A stretch of 64,000 bases of DNA. It comes from Desulfofundulus australicus DSM 11792 (GTDB lineage Bacteria > Bacillota > Desulfotomaculia > Desulfotomaculales > Desulfovirgulaceae). The stretch spans positions 1-64,000 of the forward strand of contig NZ_FQUW01000004.1 in NCBI RefSeq assembly GCF_900129285.1, given 5' to 3'. The notes beneath the pieces were generated by a model. The model worked only from the letters and a program-made list of their open reading frames with translations. It had not been told where the DNA came from and ran no database searches. The translations under genes were made by a program, and so were the position numbers. This document shows positions 15,961 to 24,691 of this stretch, piece by piece (within the stretch, counting starts at the first letter, position 1; every line of letters begins with the position of its first letter).

Positions 15961-18384
15961 ATGCGGCGCAGGATCAAGAAAGCGGCCGTGCTGGGTGCCG
16001 GCGTAATGGGCGCGGCCATAGCCGGGCACCTGGCCAACGCGGGCATCCCCACCTACCTGCTCGACATCGTACCCCGGGAACTCACCCCCGAGGAGGCCAA
16101 ACAGGGCCTGACCCTGGAGCACCCCCGGGTGCGCAACCGCCTGGCCACAAAGGCCATTGAACAGCTCCTCAAGGCCAGACCGGCCCCCCTCTACCTGCCG
16201 GAAAACGCGGAGCTGATCACCCCTGGCAACCTGGAGGACCACCTGGACAGGCTGGCAGAGGTGGACTGGATCATCGAGGCGGTGGTGGAGCGGCTGGACA
16301 TCAAGCAGGACCTCCTGGCCCGGGTGGAGAAATACCGCCGGCCGGGAACCATCGTCAGCTCCAACACTTCCGGCCTTTCCATCAACAAAATGGTGGAGGG
16401 CCGCGAACTGGAATTCAGGCAGCATTTCCTGGGCACCCACTTCTTCAACCCCCCCCGCTACATGCGCCTGTTAGAGATCATCCCGGGCCGGGACACCCTG
16501 CCGGAAGTGGTAGCTTTCATGAAGGACTTCGGCGAGCGGGTGCTGGGCAAGGGCGTGGTCATCTGCAAGGATACCCCCAACTTCATTGCCAACCGCATAG
16601 GCGTCTACGGCATGTGCGCCACCATCCGGGCCATGCTGGACACCGGCCTTACGGTGGAGGAGGTGGACGCCCTCACCGGCCGGGCCATGCTGCGGCCGAA
16701 AAGCGCTTCCTTCCGCACCCTGGACATGGTGGGGCTGGACGTGCTGGCCCACGTGGCTCAGAACATGTACGCATCCGTGGACGACCCGGCAGAAAAGGAA
16801 TGCTTCGCCCTCCCGGATTTCCTGAAGGAAATGATTGCCAGGGGCTGGCTGGGAGATAAAGCCGGCCAGGGATTTTACAGGAAGGTGAAGGGTCCCGCCG
16901 GAACCGAAATTCAGGTCCTGGACTACAAAACCCTGGAGTACCGCCCCCGGCAGAAGGTGCAGTTCCCCTCCCTGGAGATGGCCAAAGCCGCCGGCAGCCC
17001 CGGTGAGCAGTTCCGGGCACTGCTTTTCGGCAAGGACAAGGGGGCGCAGTTTGCCTGGCGCATTACCAGCGAGGTGCTGGTTTACGCGGCTGAAAAGCTG
17101 CCCGAAATTGCCGGCGACATCCAGTCCGTGGACGAGGCCATGAAGTGGGGCTTCAACTGGGACCTGGGCCCCTTCGAGCTGTGGGACGCCATCGGCGTGC
17201 CGCGCATGGCGGAAAGGCTGCGCGCCGGGGGGAAAGCCCTGCCGCCCGTGGTGGAAGAACTGCTGGCCTCCGGCCGGACCTCCTTCTACGAGAAAAGGGA
17301 AGGCAAGCGCTACATCTTCGACTGGCAGACCAGGGAAAGCCGGCAGGAGCAGATCCCGGAAGGGGTCATCTTCCTCGCCCCCTTGAAGGAGCAGAACCGG
17401 GTAATTAAATCCAACCCCGGGGCCAGCCTCATCGATATCGGCGACGGCGTGCTCTGCCTGGAGTTCCACTCCCGGGCCAACGCCATCGGGGCCGATATCG
17501 TGCAGATGATTGATTATGCCGTAAAGGAAGTGGAGCAGAACTACGAGGGACTGGTCATCGGCAACTACGGGCGCCACTTCTCCGTGGGAGCCAACCTGAT
17601 GCTCATCCTGATGGAGGCGGAAGACGAGGAGTGGGACGAGCTGGACCTGATGATCCGGGAGTTCCAGCGGGCCAATATGAAGCTGAAGTTCTGCTCCCGT
17701 CCGGTGGTGGCCGCGCCCCACGGTATGGCGGTGGGCGGCGGCTGCGAAGTCTGCCTGCACAGCCACCGGGTCAACGCCCACGCGGAAACCTACATGGGCC
17801 TGGTGGAGGTGGGAGTGGGCCTCCTGCCGGCCGGCGGCGGCTGCAAGGAAATGGTCCTGCGGGCCATGGAACTGCAGACCCCCGAGACCAGGATCAAGGT
17901 GGGAGGCGTCAACACGGTCCAGCCCCTGATCAACCGGGCTTTTGAAACCATCGCCATGGCCCGGGTGTCCACCAGCGGGCCGGAGGCCATCAAACTGGGC
18001 TACATGCGGCCCACCGACCGCATCACCGCCAACCGGGACCGGGTCATCGGCGAGGCCAAAGAACTGGTGCTGGAAATGGCCCGCCGGGAATTCCGCCCGC
18101 CCCGCCCGGCCACCATCCCGGCTGCGGGCACCTCCGGCTACGCCGCCCTGCAGCTGGCCGTGGAAACCATGCGCTGGGCCAATCAGATCACCGAGCACGA
18201 CGCCAGGATCGCCAGGAAGATTGCCTACGTCCTCACCGGCGGCGGCGTAACCCCCGGCACCCCGATCACCGAACAGGATCTCCTGGACCTGGAAAGGGAA
18301 GCCTTCCTGAGCCTCCTGGGCGAACCCAAAACCATCGAGCGGATCCGCCATATGCTGGCCACCAACAAGCCGCTGCGGAACTAA
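15961..18384 (+). CDS. fadN: 3-hydroxyacyl-CoA dehydrogenase / enoyl-CoA hydratase
   Basis: An 807-residue bifunctional beta-oxidation enzyme of the FadN type (dehydrogenase first, hydratase last, the reverse of FadB). The NAD-binding motif GAGVMGAAIAG is at 11-21; SSNTSGLSI and THFFNPPRYMRLLE follow, and a second HAD helical unit ends near 440. The C-terminal crotonase domain contains NYGRHFSVGAN and the oxyanion region APHGMAVGGGCEV. It is the first gene of fadN-fadA-fadE-fadR, behind AAGGAGG and a FadR-box promoter. It would hydrate and oxidise enoyl-CoA in fatty-acid degradation. Confidence 0.95.
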   Translation: MRRRIKKAAVLGAGVMGAAIAGHLANAGIPTYLLDIVPRELTPEEAKQGLTLEHPRVRNRLATKAIEQLLKARPAPLYLPENAELITPGNLEDHLDRLAEVDWIIEAVVERLDIKQDLLARVEKYRRPGTIVSSNTSGLSINKMVEGRELEFRQHFLGTHFFNPPRYMRLLEIIPGRDTLPEVVAFMKDFGERVLGKGVVICKDTPNFIANRIGVYGMCATIRAMLDTGLTVEEVDALTGRAMLRPKSASFRTLDMVGLDVLAHVAQNMYASVDDPAEKECFALPDFLKEMIARGWLGDKAGQGFYRKVKGPAGTEIQVLDYKTLEYRPRQKVQFPSLEMAKAAGSPGEQFRALLFGKDKGAQFAWRITSEVLVYAAEKLPEIAGDIQSVDEAMKWGFNWDLGPFELWDAIGVPRMAERLRAGGKALPPVVEELLASGRTSFYEKREGKRYIFDWQTRESRQEQIPEGVIFLAPLKEQNRVIKSNPGASLIDIGDGVLCLEFHSRANAIGADIVQMIDYAVKEVEQNYEGLVIGNYGRHFSVGANLMLILMEAEDEEWDELDLMIREFQRANMKLKFCSRPVVAAPHGMAVGGGCEVCLHSHRVNAHAETYMGLVEVGVGLLPAGGGCKEMVLRAMELQTPETRIKVGGVNTVQPLINRAFETIAMARVSTSGPEAIKLGYMRPTDRITANRDRVIGEAKELVLEMARREFRPPRPATIPAAGTSGYAALQLAVETMRWANQITEHDARIARKIAYVLTGGGVTPGTPITEQDLLDLEREAFLSLLGEPKTIERIRHMLATNKPLRN

Positions 18385-18440
18385 ACAGGACGGCTGCAGG
18401 CCGGTAGAGAACACGCATTAAGAATGGAGGGATCTCGGAA

Positions 18441-19616
18441 ATGCAGGAAGCCGTAATTGTCAGCGCCGTGCGCACGGCGGTGGGCAAGGCCCCCCGGGGC
18501 AAGCTGAGGAAGACCCGCCCCGAGGATATGGCCGTAGCGGTGCTCAAAGAAGCCCTGGCCCGGGTGCCCGGGCTGGACCCCGCGGAAATTGACGACGTGA
18601 TTTTCGGCTGCGCCTTTCCCGAAGCCGAGCAGGGCATGAACATAACCCGCAATGTCATCCTGAAGGCCGGGCTGCCCAACAGCGTCCCGGGGGTGACCGT
18701 AAACCGCTACTGCTCCTCCGGGCTGGAAGCCATCGCCATCGCCGCCACCCGGATCATGGCCGGCTTCGCCGAAGTTTACGTGGCCGGGGGCGTGGAGAGC
18801 ATGAGCCTGGTGCCCATGGGCGGCAATAAAACCATGCCCGACCCGGGCCTCATGGAGATGATACCCGAGGCCTACATGGGCATGGGCTACACCGCGGAAA
18901 ACGTGGCCGAGCGCTTCAACATCAGCCGGGAAGACCAGGATGCCTTTGCCCTGGCCAGCCACCAGAAGGCCCTCGCCGCCATCAAAGAGGGGCGGTTCAA
19001 AGATGAAATCGTCCCCCTGACGGTCACCGAAAGGATCCGCCAGGACGGGAAGCTGGTGGAGCGCAGCTTTATCTTCGATACCGACGAGGGAGTCCGGCCC
19101 GACACCAGCCTGGAAGCCCTGGCCCGCCTGAAGCCCGCTTTCAAGATAGGGGGAACGGTTACGGCGGGCAACTCCTCCCAGACCAGCGACGGGGCAGCCT
19201 GTGTAGTGGTGATGAGCGGGCGCAAGGCCGCTTCCCTGGGGTTAAAGCCCCTGGCCGTCTTCCGCTCCTACGCCGTGGGCGGCTGCCCGCCGGAAATCAT
19301 GGGTATCGGCCCTACCGTGGCCATCCCCAAGGCGCTCAAGCTGGCCGGGCTGACCAAAGACCAGATCGACCTCTTCGAGCTGAACGAGGCCTTTGCCTCC
19401 CAGGCCCTGGCCTGCATCAGAATACTGGAACTGGATCCGTCCAGGATCAACGTCAACGGCGGGGCCATCGCCCTGGGCCACCCCCTGGGCTGCACCGGGG
19501 CCAAGCTGACCGCCACCCTCCTCTACGAGATGCAGCGCCGGCAGGCCCGTTACGGCGTGGTGAGCATGTGCATCGGTGGAGGTATGGGCGCAGCGGGAGT
19601 ATTTGAAAGGGTATAA
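18441..19616 (+). CDS. fadA: Acetyl-CoA acyltransferase (thiolase)
   Basis: A 391-residue degradative thiolase that cleaves 3-ketoacyl-CoA to acetyl-CoA and a shortened acyl-CoA. The nucleophile is Cys91 in [10 protein letters not shown]; the C-terminal His347 in GHPLGCTGA and Cys377 in CIGGGMG complete the active site. [10 protein letters not shown] is also present. The length is typical. It lies 56 bases after fadN in the same operon. Confidence 0.95.
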   Translation: MQEAVIVSAVRTAVGKAPRGKLRKTRPEDMAVAVLKEALARVPGLDPAEIDDVIFGCAFPEAEQGMNITRNVILKAGLPNSVPGVTVNRYCSSGLEAIAIAATRIMAGFAEVYVAGGVESMSLVPMGGNKTMPDPGLMEMIPEAYMGMGYTAENVAERFNISREDQDAFALASHQKALAAIKEGRFKDEIVPLTVTERIRQDGKLVERSFIFDTDEGVRPDTSLEALARLKPAFKIGGTVTAGNSSQTSDGAACVVVMSGRKAASLGLKPLAVFRSYAVGGCPPEIMGIGPTVAIPKALKLAGLTKDQIDLFELNEAFASQALACIRILELDPSRINVNGGAIALGHPLGCTGAKLTATLLYEMQRRQARYGVVSMCIGGGMGAAGVFERV

Positions 19617-19645
19617 CCGGAATATTCTTTTAAGGAGGTATTCTC

Positions 19646-21400
19646 ATGCTGCAAAAGGGCGGCGCCTTTTTACTGGAAAATGCCAACCCGCAGGATGTAT
19701 TCACCCCGGAGGACCTGACCGACGAGCACCGCATGATCCGGGACACGGTGGCCGATTTTGCGGCCAACGAGCTGGCCCCCCGGGCGGAAGAGCTGGAGCA
19801 CCAGCCGGAAGGGCTGATGCGGGAACTGCTGCTCAAGGCGGGGGAGCTGGGCCTCCTCTCCGCCGACATACCCGAGGAATACGGCGGCTCCGACCTGGGC
19901 AAAATCGCCTCCATCATCATCACCGAAAACATTGTGGCCGGCGGCTCCTTCGCCCTGGCCCACGGCGCCCACACGGGCATCGGTTCCCTGCCCATTGTTT
20001 TCTTCGGCAACGAGGAGCAGAAAAAGCGCTACCTTCCCCAGCTGGCCACCGGGGAAAAAATTGCCGCCTACGCCCTCACCGAGCCCAACGCCGGCTCCGA
20101 CGCCCTTTCCGCCCGCACCAGGGCGGTGCTGTCCCCGGACGGGAAATATTACCTGTTAAACGGGGAAAAAATGTTCATCACCAACGGCGGCATTGCCGAC
20201 GTTTACGTGACCTACGCCAAGGTGGACGGGGATAAATTCACCGCCTTCATCGTGGACCGGGACACCCCCGGCTTCAGCCAGGGCGCGGAAGAGAAAAAGA
20301 TGGGCATCAAGGGTTCCTCCACCCGCAGCCTCATTTTTGAGGACGCCCGGGTGCCGGTGGAAAACCTGCTGGGAGAAATCGGCAGGGGGCACGTGATTGC
20401 CTTCAACATCCTCAACATCGGCCGCCTGAAGCTGGGCGCGGGCTGCACCGGTTCGGCCAAGCTGGCCATAGAGCTGGCCGCCAAATACGCCCTGCAGCGG
20501 GAGCAGTTCGGGCAGCCCATTGCCAGGTTCGGCATGATCCGGCACAAGCTGGCCCAGATGGCCGCTAAAACATACGCCGCCGAGAGCGTGGTCTACCGCA
20601 TCACCGGCATGATCGAAGAATCCCTGGCCGGCAAGTCCAGCGGAGCTGAAGTGGCCGCCGCCATCGAGGAGTACGCCATTGAATGCTCCATTGCCAAGGT
20701 GCTGGCCTCGGAAGTGCTGGACTATGTGGTGGACGAGATGGTGCAGATTTACGGCGGCTACGGCTACATCCAGGATTACCCCGCCGAGCGCTTCTACCGG
20801 GATTCCCGGATCAACCGCATCTTCGAGGGTACCAACGAGATCAACCGGCTGATCATCCCGGCCACCCTGCTCCGCCGGGCCGTGAAGGGCAGGCTGGCCC
20901 TGCTGCCGGCAGCCAGAGCCCTGGCCGGGGAAATACTCAACCTGCGGGCCGCCGTACCGGAGGATGACGGGAAACCGCTGGCCGCCGAGCGGGCCATGGT
21001 GGCCATGGCCAAAAAGCTGTTCCTGCTGGTGGGCGGCCAGGCGGTGGAAAAATACATGGATAAGCTGGCCAACGAGCAGGAAATCGTTGCTATCCTGGCC
21101 GACCTGGCCATCCAGATCTACGCCATGGAAAGCGCCATCCTGCGGGCCCTGAAAGCCTGGGAAGCCGACCCCGCAGGCGCGGAAACGAAGCTCAACCTGG
21201 CCCGTGTCTATGTCTACGATTCCTTCCCCCTGCTGGAAAAATGGGCCCGGGAAGCCATGTGCTTCCTCTTTGAAGGGGATATGCGGCAGACCCAGCTATC
21301 CATTGTCAAGCGGATGTGCAAGCACCAGCCGGCCGACCTGATCGGCCTGCGCCGGGAAATTGCCGGACGGGTGCTGGAAGCGGAAAAATATGTGGTATAA
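19646..21400 (+). CDS. fadE: Acyl-CoA dehydrogenase, long form
   Basis: A 584-residue flavoprotein that introduces the first double bond in acyl-CoA. The first 400 residues are a standard acyl-CoA dehydrogenase (YALTEPNAGSDA, GIKGSSTRSLIFEDARVP, MVQIYGGYGYIQDYPAERFYRD). The catalytic Glu is in the segment RIFEGTNEINR. The extra 180 residues at the C-terminus are characteristic of the FadE/VLCAD-like group that accepts long chains. It starts at ATG 19646 after AAGGAGGT. Electrons would pass to ETF, whose genes are not in this window. Confidence 0.94.
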   Translation: MLQKGGAFLLENANPQDVFTPEDLTDEHRMIRDTVADFAANELAPRAEELEHQPEGLMRELLLKAGELGLLSADIPEEYGGSDLGKIASIIITENIVAGGSFALAHGAHTGIGSLPIVFFGNEEQKKRYLPQLATGEKIAAYALTEPNAGSDALSARTRAVLSPDGKYYLLNGEKMFITNGGIADVYVTYAKVDGDKFTAFIVDRDTPGFSQGAEEKKMGIKGSSTRSLIFEDARVPVENLLGEIGRGHVIAFNILNIGRLKLGAGCTGSAKLAIELAAKYALQREQFGQPIARFGMIRHKLAQMAAKTYAAESVVYRITGMIEESLAGKSSGAEVAAAIEEYAIECSIAKVLASEVLDYVVDEMVQIYGGYGYIQDYPAERFYRDSRINRIFEGTNEINRLIIPATLLRRAVKGRLALLPAARALAGEILNLRAAVPEDDGKPLAAERAMVAMAKKLFLLVGGQAVEKYMDKLANEQEIVAILADLAIQIYAMESAILRALKAWEADPAGAETKLNLARVYVYDSFPLLEKWAREAMCFLFEGDMRQTQLSIVKRMCKHQPADLIGLRREIAGRVLEAEKYVV

Positions 21401-21430
21401 TATTCCCAGTTGCGGGAAAGGAGTTTGCAC

Positions 21431-22033
21431 GTGGCCAGGAGAAGCGGCGACAAGTACAGGGCCATTATTGAAGCGGCGGTAAAGGTAATTGCCGAAAACG
21501 GCTACCACAACGCCCAGGTTTCCAAAATTGCCCGGGAGGCAGGGGTTGCCGACGGCACCATCTACCTTTACTTCCGCAACAAGGAAGACGTGCTCATCTC
21601 CCTGTTCCGTGTGAAGATGGGCGAGTTTATCGCGGCGGCAAAGAAGGAGCTGGAAGGCTGCACCGGGGCGAAAGAGCAGCTGGCCCGCCTGATCCGGCTG
21701 CACTTCACCAGGCTGGAGGCCAACCGCCACCTGGCCACGGTAATGCAAATACAACTGCGGCAGTCGGACCCGGTCATCCGCCAGGGCATAACCGAACCCC
21801 TGCGGGCCTACTCCCGCCTCATCGAAGGGATTGTTTCCCGCGGCATGGAAACCGGGGAGTTCCGGCCCGACCTGGATGTGCGCCTGGCCCGGCAGATGAT
21901 CTTTGGAACCATGGACGAGGTGGCCACCTGCTGGGTGATGTCCCACCGCCACTACAGCCTGGTGGCCCTGGCTCCTGAAGTCTACCGGCTGCTCTTCCGG
22001 GCCCTGGCGGCAAAGGATAACGGATCATCTTAA
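21431..22033 (+). CDS. fadR: TetR-family fatty-acid regulator FadR
   Basis: A 200-residue TetR regulator. The N-terminal HTH reads IIEAAVKVIAENGYHNAQVSKIAREAGVADGTIYLYFRNKEDVL, and the C-terminal acyl-binding core is like Bacillus FadR (FTRLEANRHLATVMQIQLRQSD). GTG at 21431 follows GGAAAGGAG. Being last in the operon whose promoter contains a FadR box, it almost certainly represses that operon until acyl-CoA binds. Confidence 0.92.
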   Translation: MARRSGDKYRAIIEAAVKVIAENGYHNAQVSKIAREAGVADGTIYLYFRNKEDVLISLFRVKMGEFIAAAKKELEGCTGAKEQLARLIRLHFTRLEANRHLATVMQIQLRQSDPVIRQGITEPLRAYSRLIEGIVSRGMETGEFRPDLDVRLARQMIFGTMDEVATCWVMSHRHYSLVALAPEVYRLLFRALAAKDNGSS

Positions 22034-22039
22034 AAGGCG

Positions 22040-22075
22040 AAATAAGGGCCTGCTCATGCCGGCAGGCCCTTATTT
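22040..22075 (+). terminator. Terminator of the fad operon
   Basis: A 14-base perfect stem, AAATAAGGGCCTGC with GCAGGCCCTTATTT, around an eight-base loop, directly after fadR. Confidence 0.88.
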
Positions 22076-22118
22076 CCCGGTTACACCCTAACTGATCTTA
22101 TGGGAGGAGGAAACCGGC

Positions 22119-22505
22119 ATGAACCCGAAAGCGGGGGACGTATTTTCGTGGGAAAGGACATTTACCGAAGAAGAGGTCCTTGCCTTCGCCGGACTCTCGG
22201 GTGACCGGGGAAGGCACCACATGCAGCGGGACGCCCGGGGTCGCCTGATGGTGCACGGGCTGTTGACCGCCTCTGTGCCGACCAAGATTGGGGGCGACCT
22301 CAACTATATCGCCAGGGAAATGTCCATGGAATTCCTGCACCCGGTATATGCCGGGGACACGGTCCGCTGCGAGGTAAAGATAACCGAAGTTACTCCCGGG
22401 GAAGGTTATACCGGGGTGGCCATGGAAGCGGTCTGCCGCAACCAGGATGGCAGGGAAGTGCTGGTTGGCCGCAGCCGCGGGATCATTCGTGAATTAATTT
22501 GGTGA
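22119..22505 (+). CDS. MaoC-like hot-dog dehydratase
   Basis: A 128-residue single hot-dog protein. The MaoC motif appears as AFAGLSGDRGRHHMQ followed by MVHGLLTAS, in place of the usual SGD-x-NP-x-H; the Asp and a His are retained but the Asn-Pro is not. Such proteins hydrate enoyl-thioesters, commonly to (R)-3-hydroxyacyl-CoA. It lies just after the fad operon terminator, with its own GGAGGAGG ribosome site, and 15 bases before an ArsR-family gene. Substrate is not predictable. Confidence 0.8.
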   Translation: MNPKAGDVFSWERTFTEEEVLAFAGLSGDRGRHHMQRDARGRLMVHGLLTASVPTKIGGDLNYIAREMSMEFLHPVYAGDTVRCEVKITEVTPGEGYTGVAMEAVCRNQDGREVLVGRSRGIIRELIW

Positions 22506-22520
22506 GGAAGGCGTGATCCC

Positions 22521-22835
22521 ATGGGGTTGACCATGGTCTTCAAGGCGCTGGGGGACGACACCCGGCGGGAAATCCTCCGCCTCCTGGCCCGCAGGGACAT
22601 GACAGCCGGCGAGATTGCCCGCGCCTTTTCCCTTACCCGGCCCACCATCTCCCACCACCTGAACATACTTAAAGAAGCGGGGCTGGTTACGGACAAAAAA
22701 ATGGGTCAGTTTGTCGTCTATTCCCTGAATACCACCGTCTTTCAGGATGCAACCGGCTGGCTGCAAGAGATAGTGAACAGCCTCCCCGGGCGGAACCGCA
22801 GTAACATAGAAGGGGAAATGCACTGTGAGAAATAA
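22521..22835 (+). CDS. sdpR: ArsR-type autorepressor of the SdpR family
   Basis: A 104-residue winged-helix protein (VFKALGDDTRREILRLLARRDMTAGEIARAFSLTRPTISHHLNILKEAGLV) lacking the metal-binding cysteines of ArsR sensors. This is the SdpR pattern. In Bacillus SdpR is sequestered at the membrane by SdpI; here the following overlapping reading frame starts like SdpI but is broken, so the partner is missing locally. Gene symbol is by family only. Confidence 0.85.
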   Translation: MGLTMVFKALGDDTRREILRLLARRDMTAGEIARAFSLTRPTISHHLNILKEAGLVTDKKMGQFVVYSLNTTVFQDATGWLQEIVNSLPGRNRSNIEGEMHCEK

Positions 22836-22947
22836 TTACCGTGTCGACCGCCGGATGCTGCTGGGCGACTGGCCGGCGCTGTTTGTGCTGGCCGCCTTCC
22901 TGCCCCAACATTTTTCTACAAACATATTTCTACAGCATAATATTTAA
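22825..22947 (+). pseudogene. Truncated sdpI-like immunity/signal protein remnant
   Basis: Overlapping the sdpR stop, a GTG frame encodes only 40 residues: NNYRVDRRMLLGDWPALFVLAAFL resembles the cytoplasmic start and first membrane helix of DUF1648/SdpI proteins, and then the sequence turns abruptly A/T-rich and ends. The junction near 22900 has the short repeat TTTCTACA. I read it as a 3'-deleted sdpI. Confidence 0.5.
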
Positions 22948-23053
22948 ATCGCTTAAATTTGTGGCAGGAATAACCTCCCGGACAGCCAATATTAAAACTT
23001 AGAGATTGTTGGCGCCAGCATGACATCAGTTGACGACAGAAGGAGAAATGCCC

Positions 23054-23317
23054 ATGGCCGCAGACATAGTTAAAACTCCCTTCCTGGTTAACGAAATGGT
23101 GGTCTATTTCATTTCCCCGCAGGTGGCCCACGTGGTGGAAGTGGACTGCCGGATCGAGCTGACCACCACACCCGACAGCTGTACCTGCTGCTCCTTTCGC
23201 TTTCGCTCCCGGCTGGACCCGAACTACCGCTGCCGGCACATTGAAGCAGTACGGCAGGTGCTGGAAAAAGCCCGTCACGCCGGCCCCGGCGCTGAAAAAG
23301 TTATCTGCGGGCTTTAA
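23054..23317 (+). CDS. Small SWIM-like zinc-motif protein
   Basis: An 87-residue protein of unknown function. After a beta-rich N-terminal half (VNEMVVYFISPQVAHVVEVDCRIEL) comes CTCCSFRFRSRLDPNYRCRHI, which fits the SWIM zinc-binding form CxC-n-CxH. The ATG at 23054 is eight bases after AGGAG. SWIM domains bind DNA or proteins. It lies ahead of another small cysteine-rich gene in the same direction. Confidence 0.6.
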   Translation: MAADIVKTPFLVNEMVVYFISPQVAHVVEVDCRIELTTTPDSCTCCSFRFRSRLDPNYRCRHIEAVRQVLEKARHAGPGAEKVICGL

Positions 23318-23432
23318 AAGGGAAATAATATCCGGTAGGGAGGGCTTCAGGGCAGCGCAACTTTTTTGAGCCGGAAGTGGACAAACCCGGCCAGACCTGA
23401 AAAAAAGCAAGAAAAGCGCAGGTGTATGCAAC

Positions 23433-23810
23433 ATGCCGGCAAAAGTTTACCCTTTCCCCAGCGCGGAAGACCAGCAGGTGATCCAGACCGCCATCCACGT
23501 CTTCCTCACCAGCCAGACCGGGAAAGCCCGGGACACCATGCTGAAGACCATCCGGGCGGTGCTGGACCGCTACCGCATTTCCAGGTTTTCCTTTCCCGAT
23601 TACGTGGTGGAAGCCACCCGCATGCCCGGTTATTCGGTGGTGCGGGCACGCAACTGTGTCGAGGGCACGGTCTGCCCCCAGTGCGGTGAAAAGCTTTACG
23701 GTCTTACCAGCAGGGTGCGCATATTAAGCGTCCAGGAACGCCGGAATTACCACCTGGTTACCTACGGCTGCCGCTGCGGGAAAGTTTTTGCCAAGCAGGA
23801 ACAATGTTAA
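23433..23810 (+). CDS. Small zinc-ribbon protein of unknown function
   Basis: 125 residues. The first 70 look helical (EDQQVIQTAIHVFLTSQTGKARDTMLKTIRAVLDRYRI) and the C-terminal part has CPQCGEKL and GCRCGKVF ... QEQC, two Cys pairs suitable for one zinc ribbon. I do not recognise the family. It follows the SWIM-like gene by 115 bases and is in the same orientation. The ribosome site is weak (CAGGTG). Confidence 0.6.
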   Translation: MPAKVYPFPSAEDQQVIQTAIHVFLTSQTGKARDTMLKTIRAVLDRYRISRFSFPDYVVEATRMPGYSVVRARNCVEGTVCPQCGEKLYGLTSRVRILSVQERRNYHLVTYGCRCGKVFAKQEQC

Positions 23811-23837
23811 GGATGAAGACCATGGATGAAGACAATG

Positions 23838-23872
23838 GAGCGGGAGGGATGATAAAGCTATTCCTCCCGCTC
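23838..23872 (+). terminator. Terminator-like hairpin
   Basis: GAGCGGGAGG pairs perfectly with CCTCCCGCTC around a 15-base loop, 28 bases after the zinc-ribbon gene. The T-run is weak (TACCTTTG). A second ten-base hairpin, CACGCCAGCC / GGCTGGCGTG, lies at 23955-23976 just beyond the end of the flavoprotein gene. Confidence 0.5.
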
Positions 23873-23989
23873 TACCTTTGTGCAGCCTGCACCCGGCTCC
23901 CGCCGGGCCAAAGGCAGGCCGCCCACACCGGGCTTTAAAGGCGCCTTTTTTCTTCACGCCAGCCGGGGCTGGCGTGACCCTCCCGTATA

Positions 23990-24616
23990 TCAGGCTCTGC
24001 CGAGCCGTTTAATCATCTCCACCATATTGCGCCCCAGGCGGCGGCATTCCTCCAGGGCCAGCAGGTCCTCATGCACACCCCGCTTCCAGCAAATCCTGCC
24101 TTCCTCCAGGCGGTCAAACATGGTCCCCATGGCCCCGCTGTTGCAGATGCCGCTTTCCTGGTCGCGGGTATCCACCAGGATCAGGCCCTGGGCCACCAGG
24201 AAGCGCTCCATAATGGCCTGGGCGTGCTCCTGCCCGCCGTTGCGCAGGCCGGCGTGGGTGACCGCCCCTCCCACCTTGCCGTGAAGCAGGTTCCGGGCCA
24301 TGTGCATCCAGCGGGTGCGGTCGATAAAATTCTTCATCAGGCCGGTAACATTGGCCCAGTACACCGGGGAACCGAGTACAATGCCGTCGGCCGCCAGCAT
24401 TTTTTCGGCCAGCAGGCCCATGTCGTCATCCTTGATGGAGCATTCCGTTTTGCCCAGGCAGCGGTTGCAGGCCAGGCAGGGCTTGATGTTATAATCAACC
24501 AGCTCCACCAGCTCCGTTTCCGCGCCGGCCCTGGCGGCTTCGTCCAGGACAGCCTGCAGCATGATGGCCGTATTCTTGCCTTTGCGGTGGCTGCCGTTAA
24601 TGGCCAGGATCTTCAC
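23990..24616 (-). CDS. Iron-sulfur flavoprotein (NADPH-dependent FMN reductase family)
   Basis: A 208-residue flavodoxin-like protein. It opens KILAINGSHRKGKNTAIML, the FMN phosphate loop, and contains CLACNRCLGKTEC, the compact CX2CX2CX5C motif of archaeal and clostridial iron-sulfur flavoproteins that bind a [4Fe-4S] cluster next to FMN. VLGSPVYWANVTGLMKNFIDR is the second flavin loop. GTG at 24614-24616 after AAGGGGGA gives the natural start. Role: electron transfer or quinone/peroxide reduction. Confidence 0.87.
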   Translation of the reverse strand: MKILAINGSHRKGKNTAIMLQAVLDEAARAGAETELVELVDYNIKPCLACNRCLGKTECSIKDDDMGLLAEKMLAADGIVLGSPVYWANVTGLMKNFIDRTRWMHMARNLLHGKVGGAVTHAGLRNGGQEHAQAIMERFLVAQGLILVDTRDQESGICNSGAMGTMFDRLEEGRICWKRGVHEDLLALEECRRLGRNMVEMIKRLGRA

Positions 24617-24691
24617 CCCAAATCCCCCTTTTTCAAATATTTTTGTAATTAATACCTTCGACCCGGCAGGCCTTGACTCCTGCCACACCAA

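Noticed and set aside
16471-18414. Long minus-strand open frame of 647 codons opposite fadN
   Set aside because: Exact shadow of fadN; repetitive Gly/His/Gln-rich sequence without motifs.
23955-23976. Perfect GC hairpin as terminator of the flavoprotein gene
   Set aside because: On the minus strand it is followed by A-rich, not T-rich, sequence.
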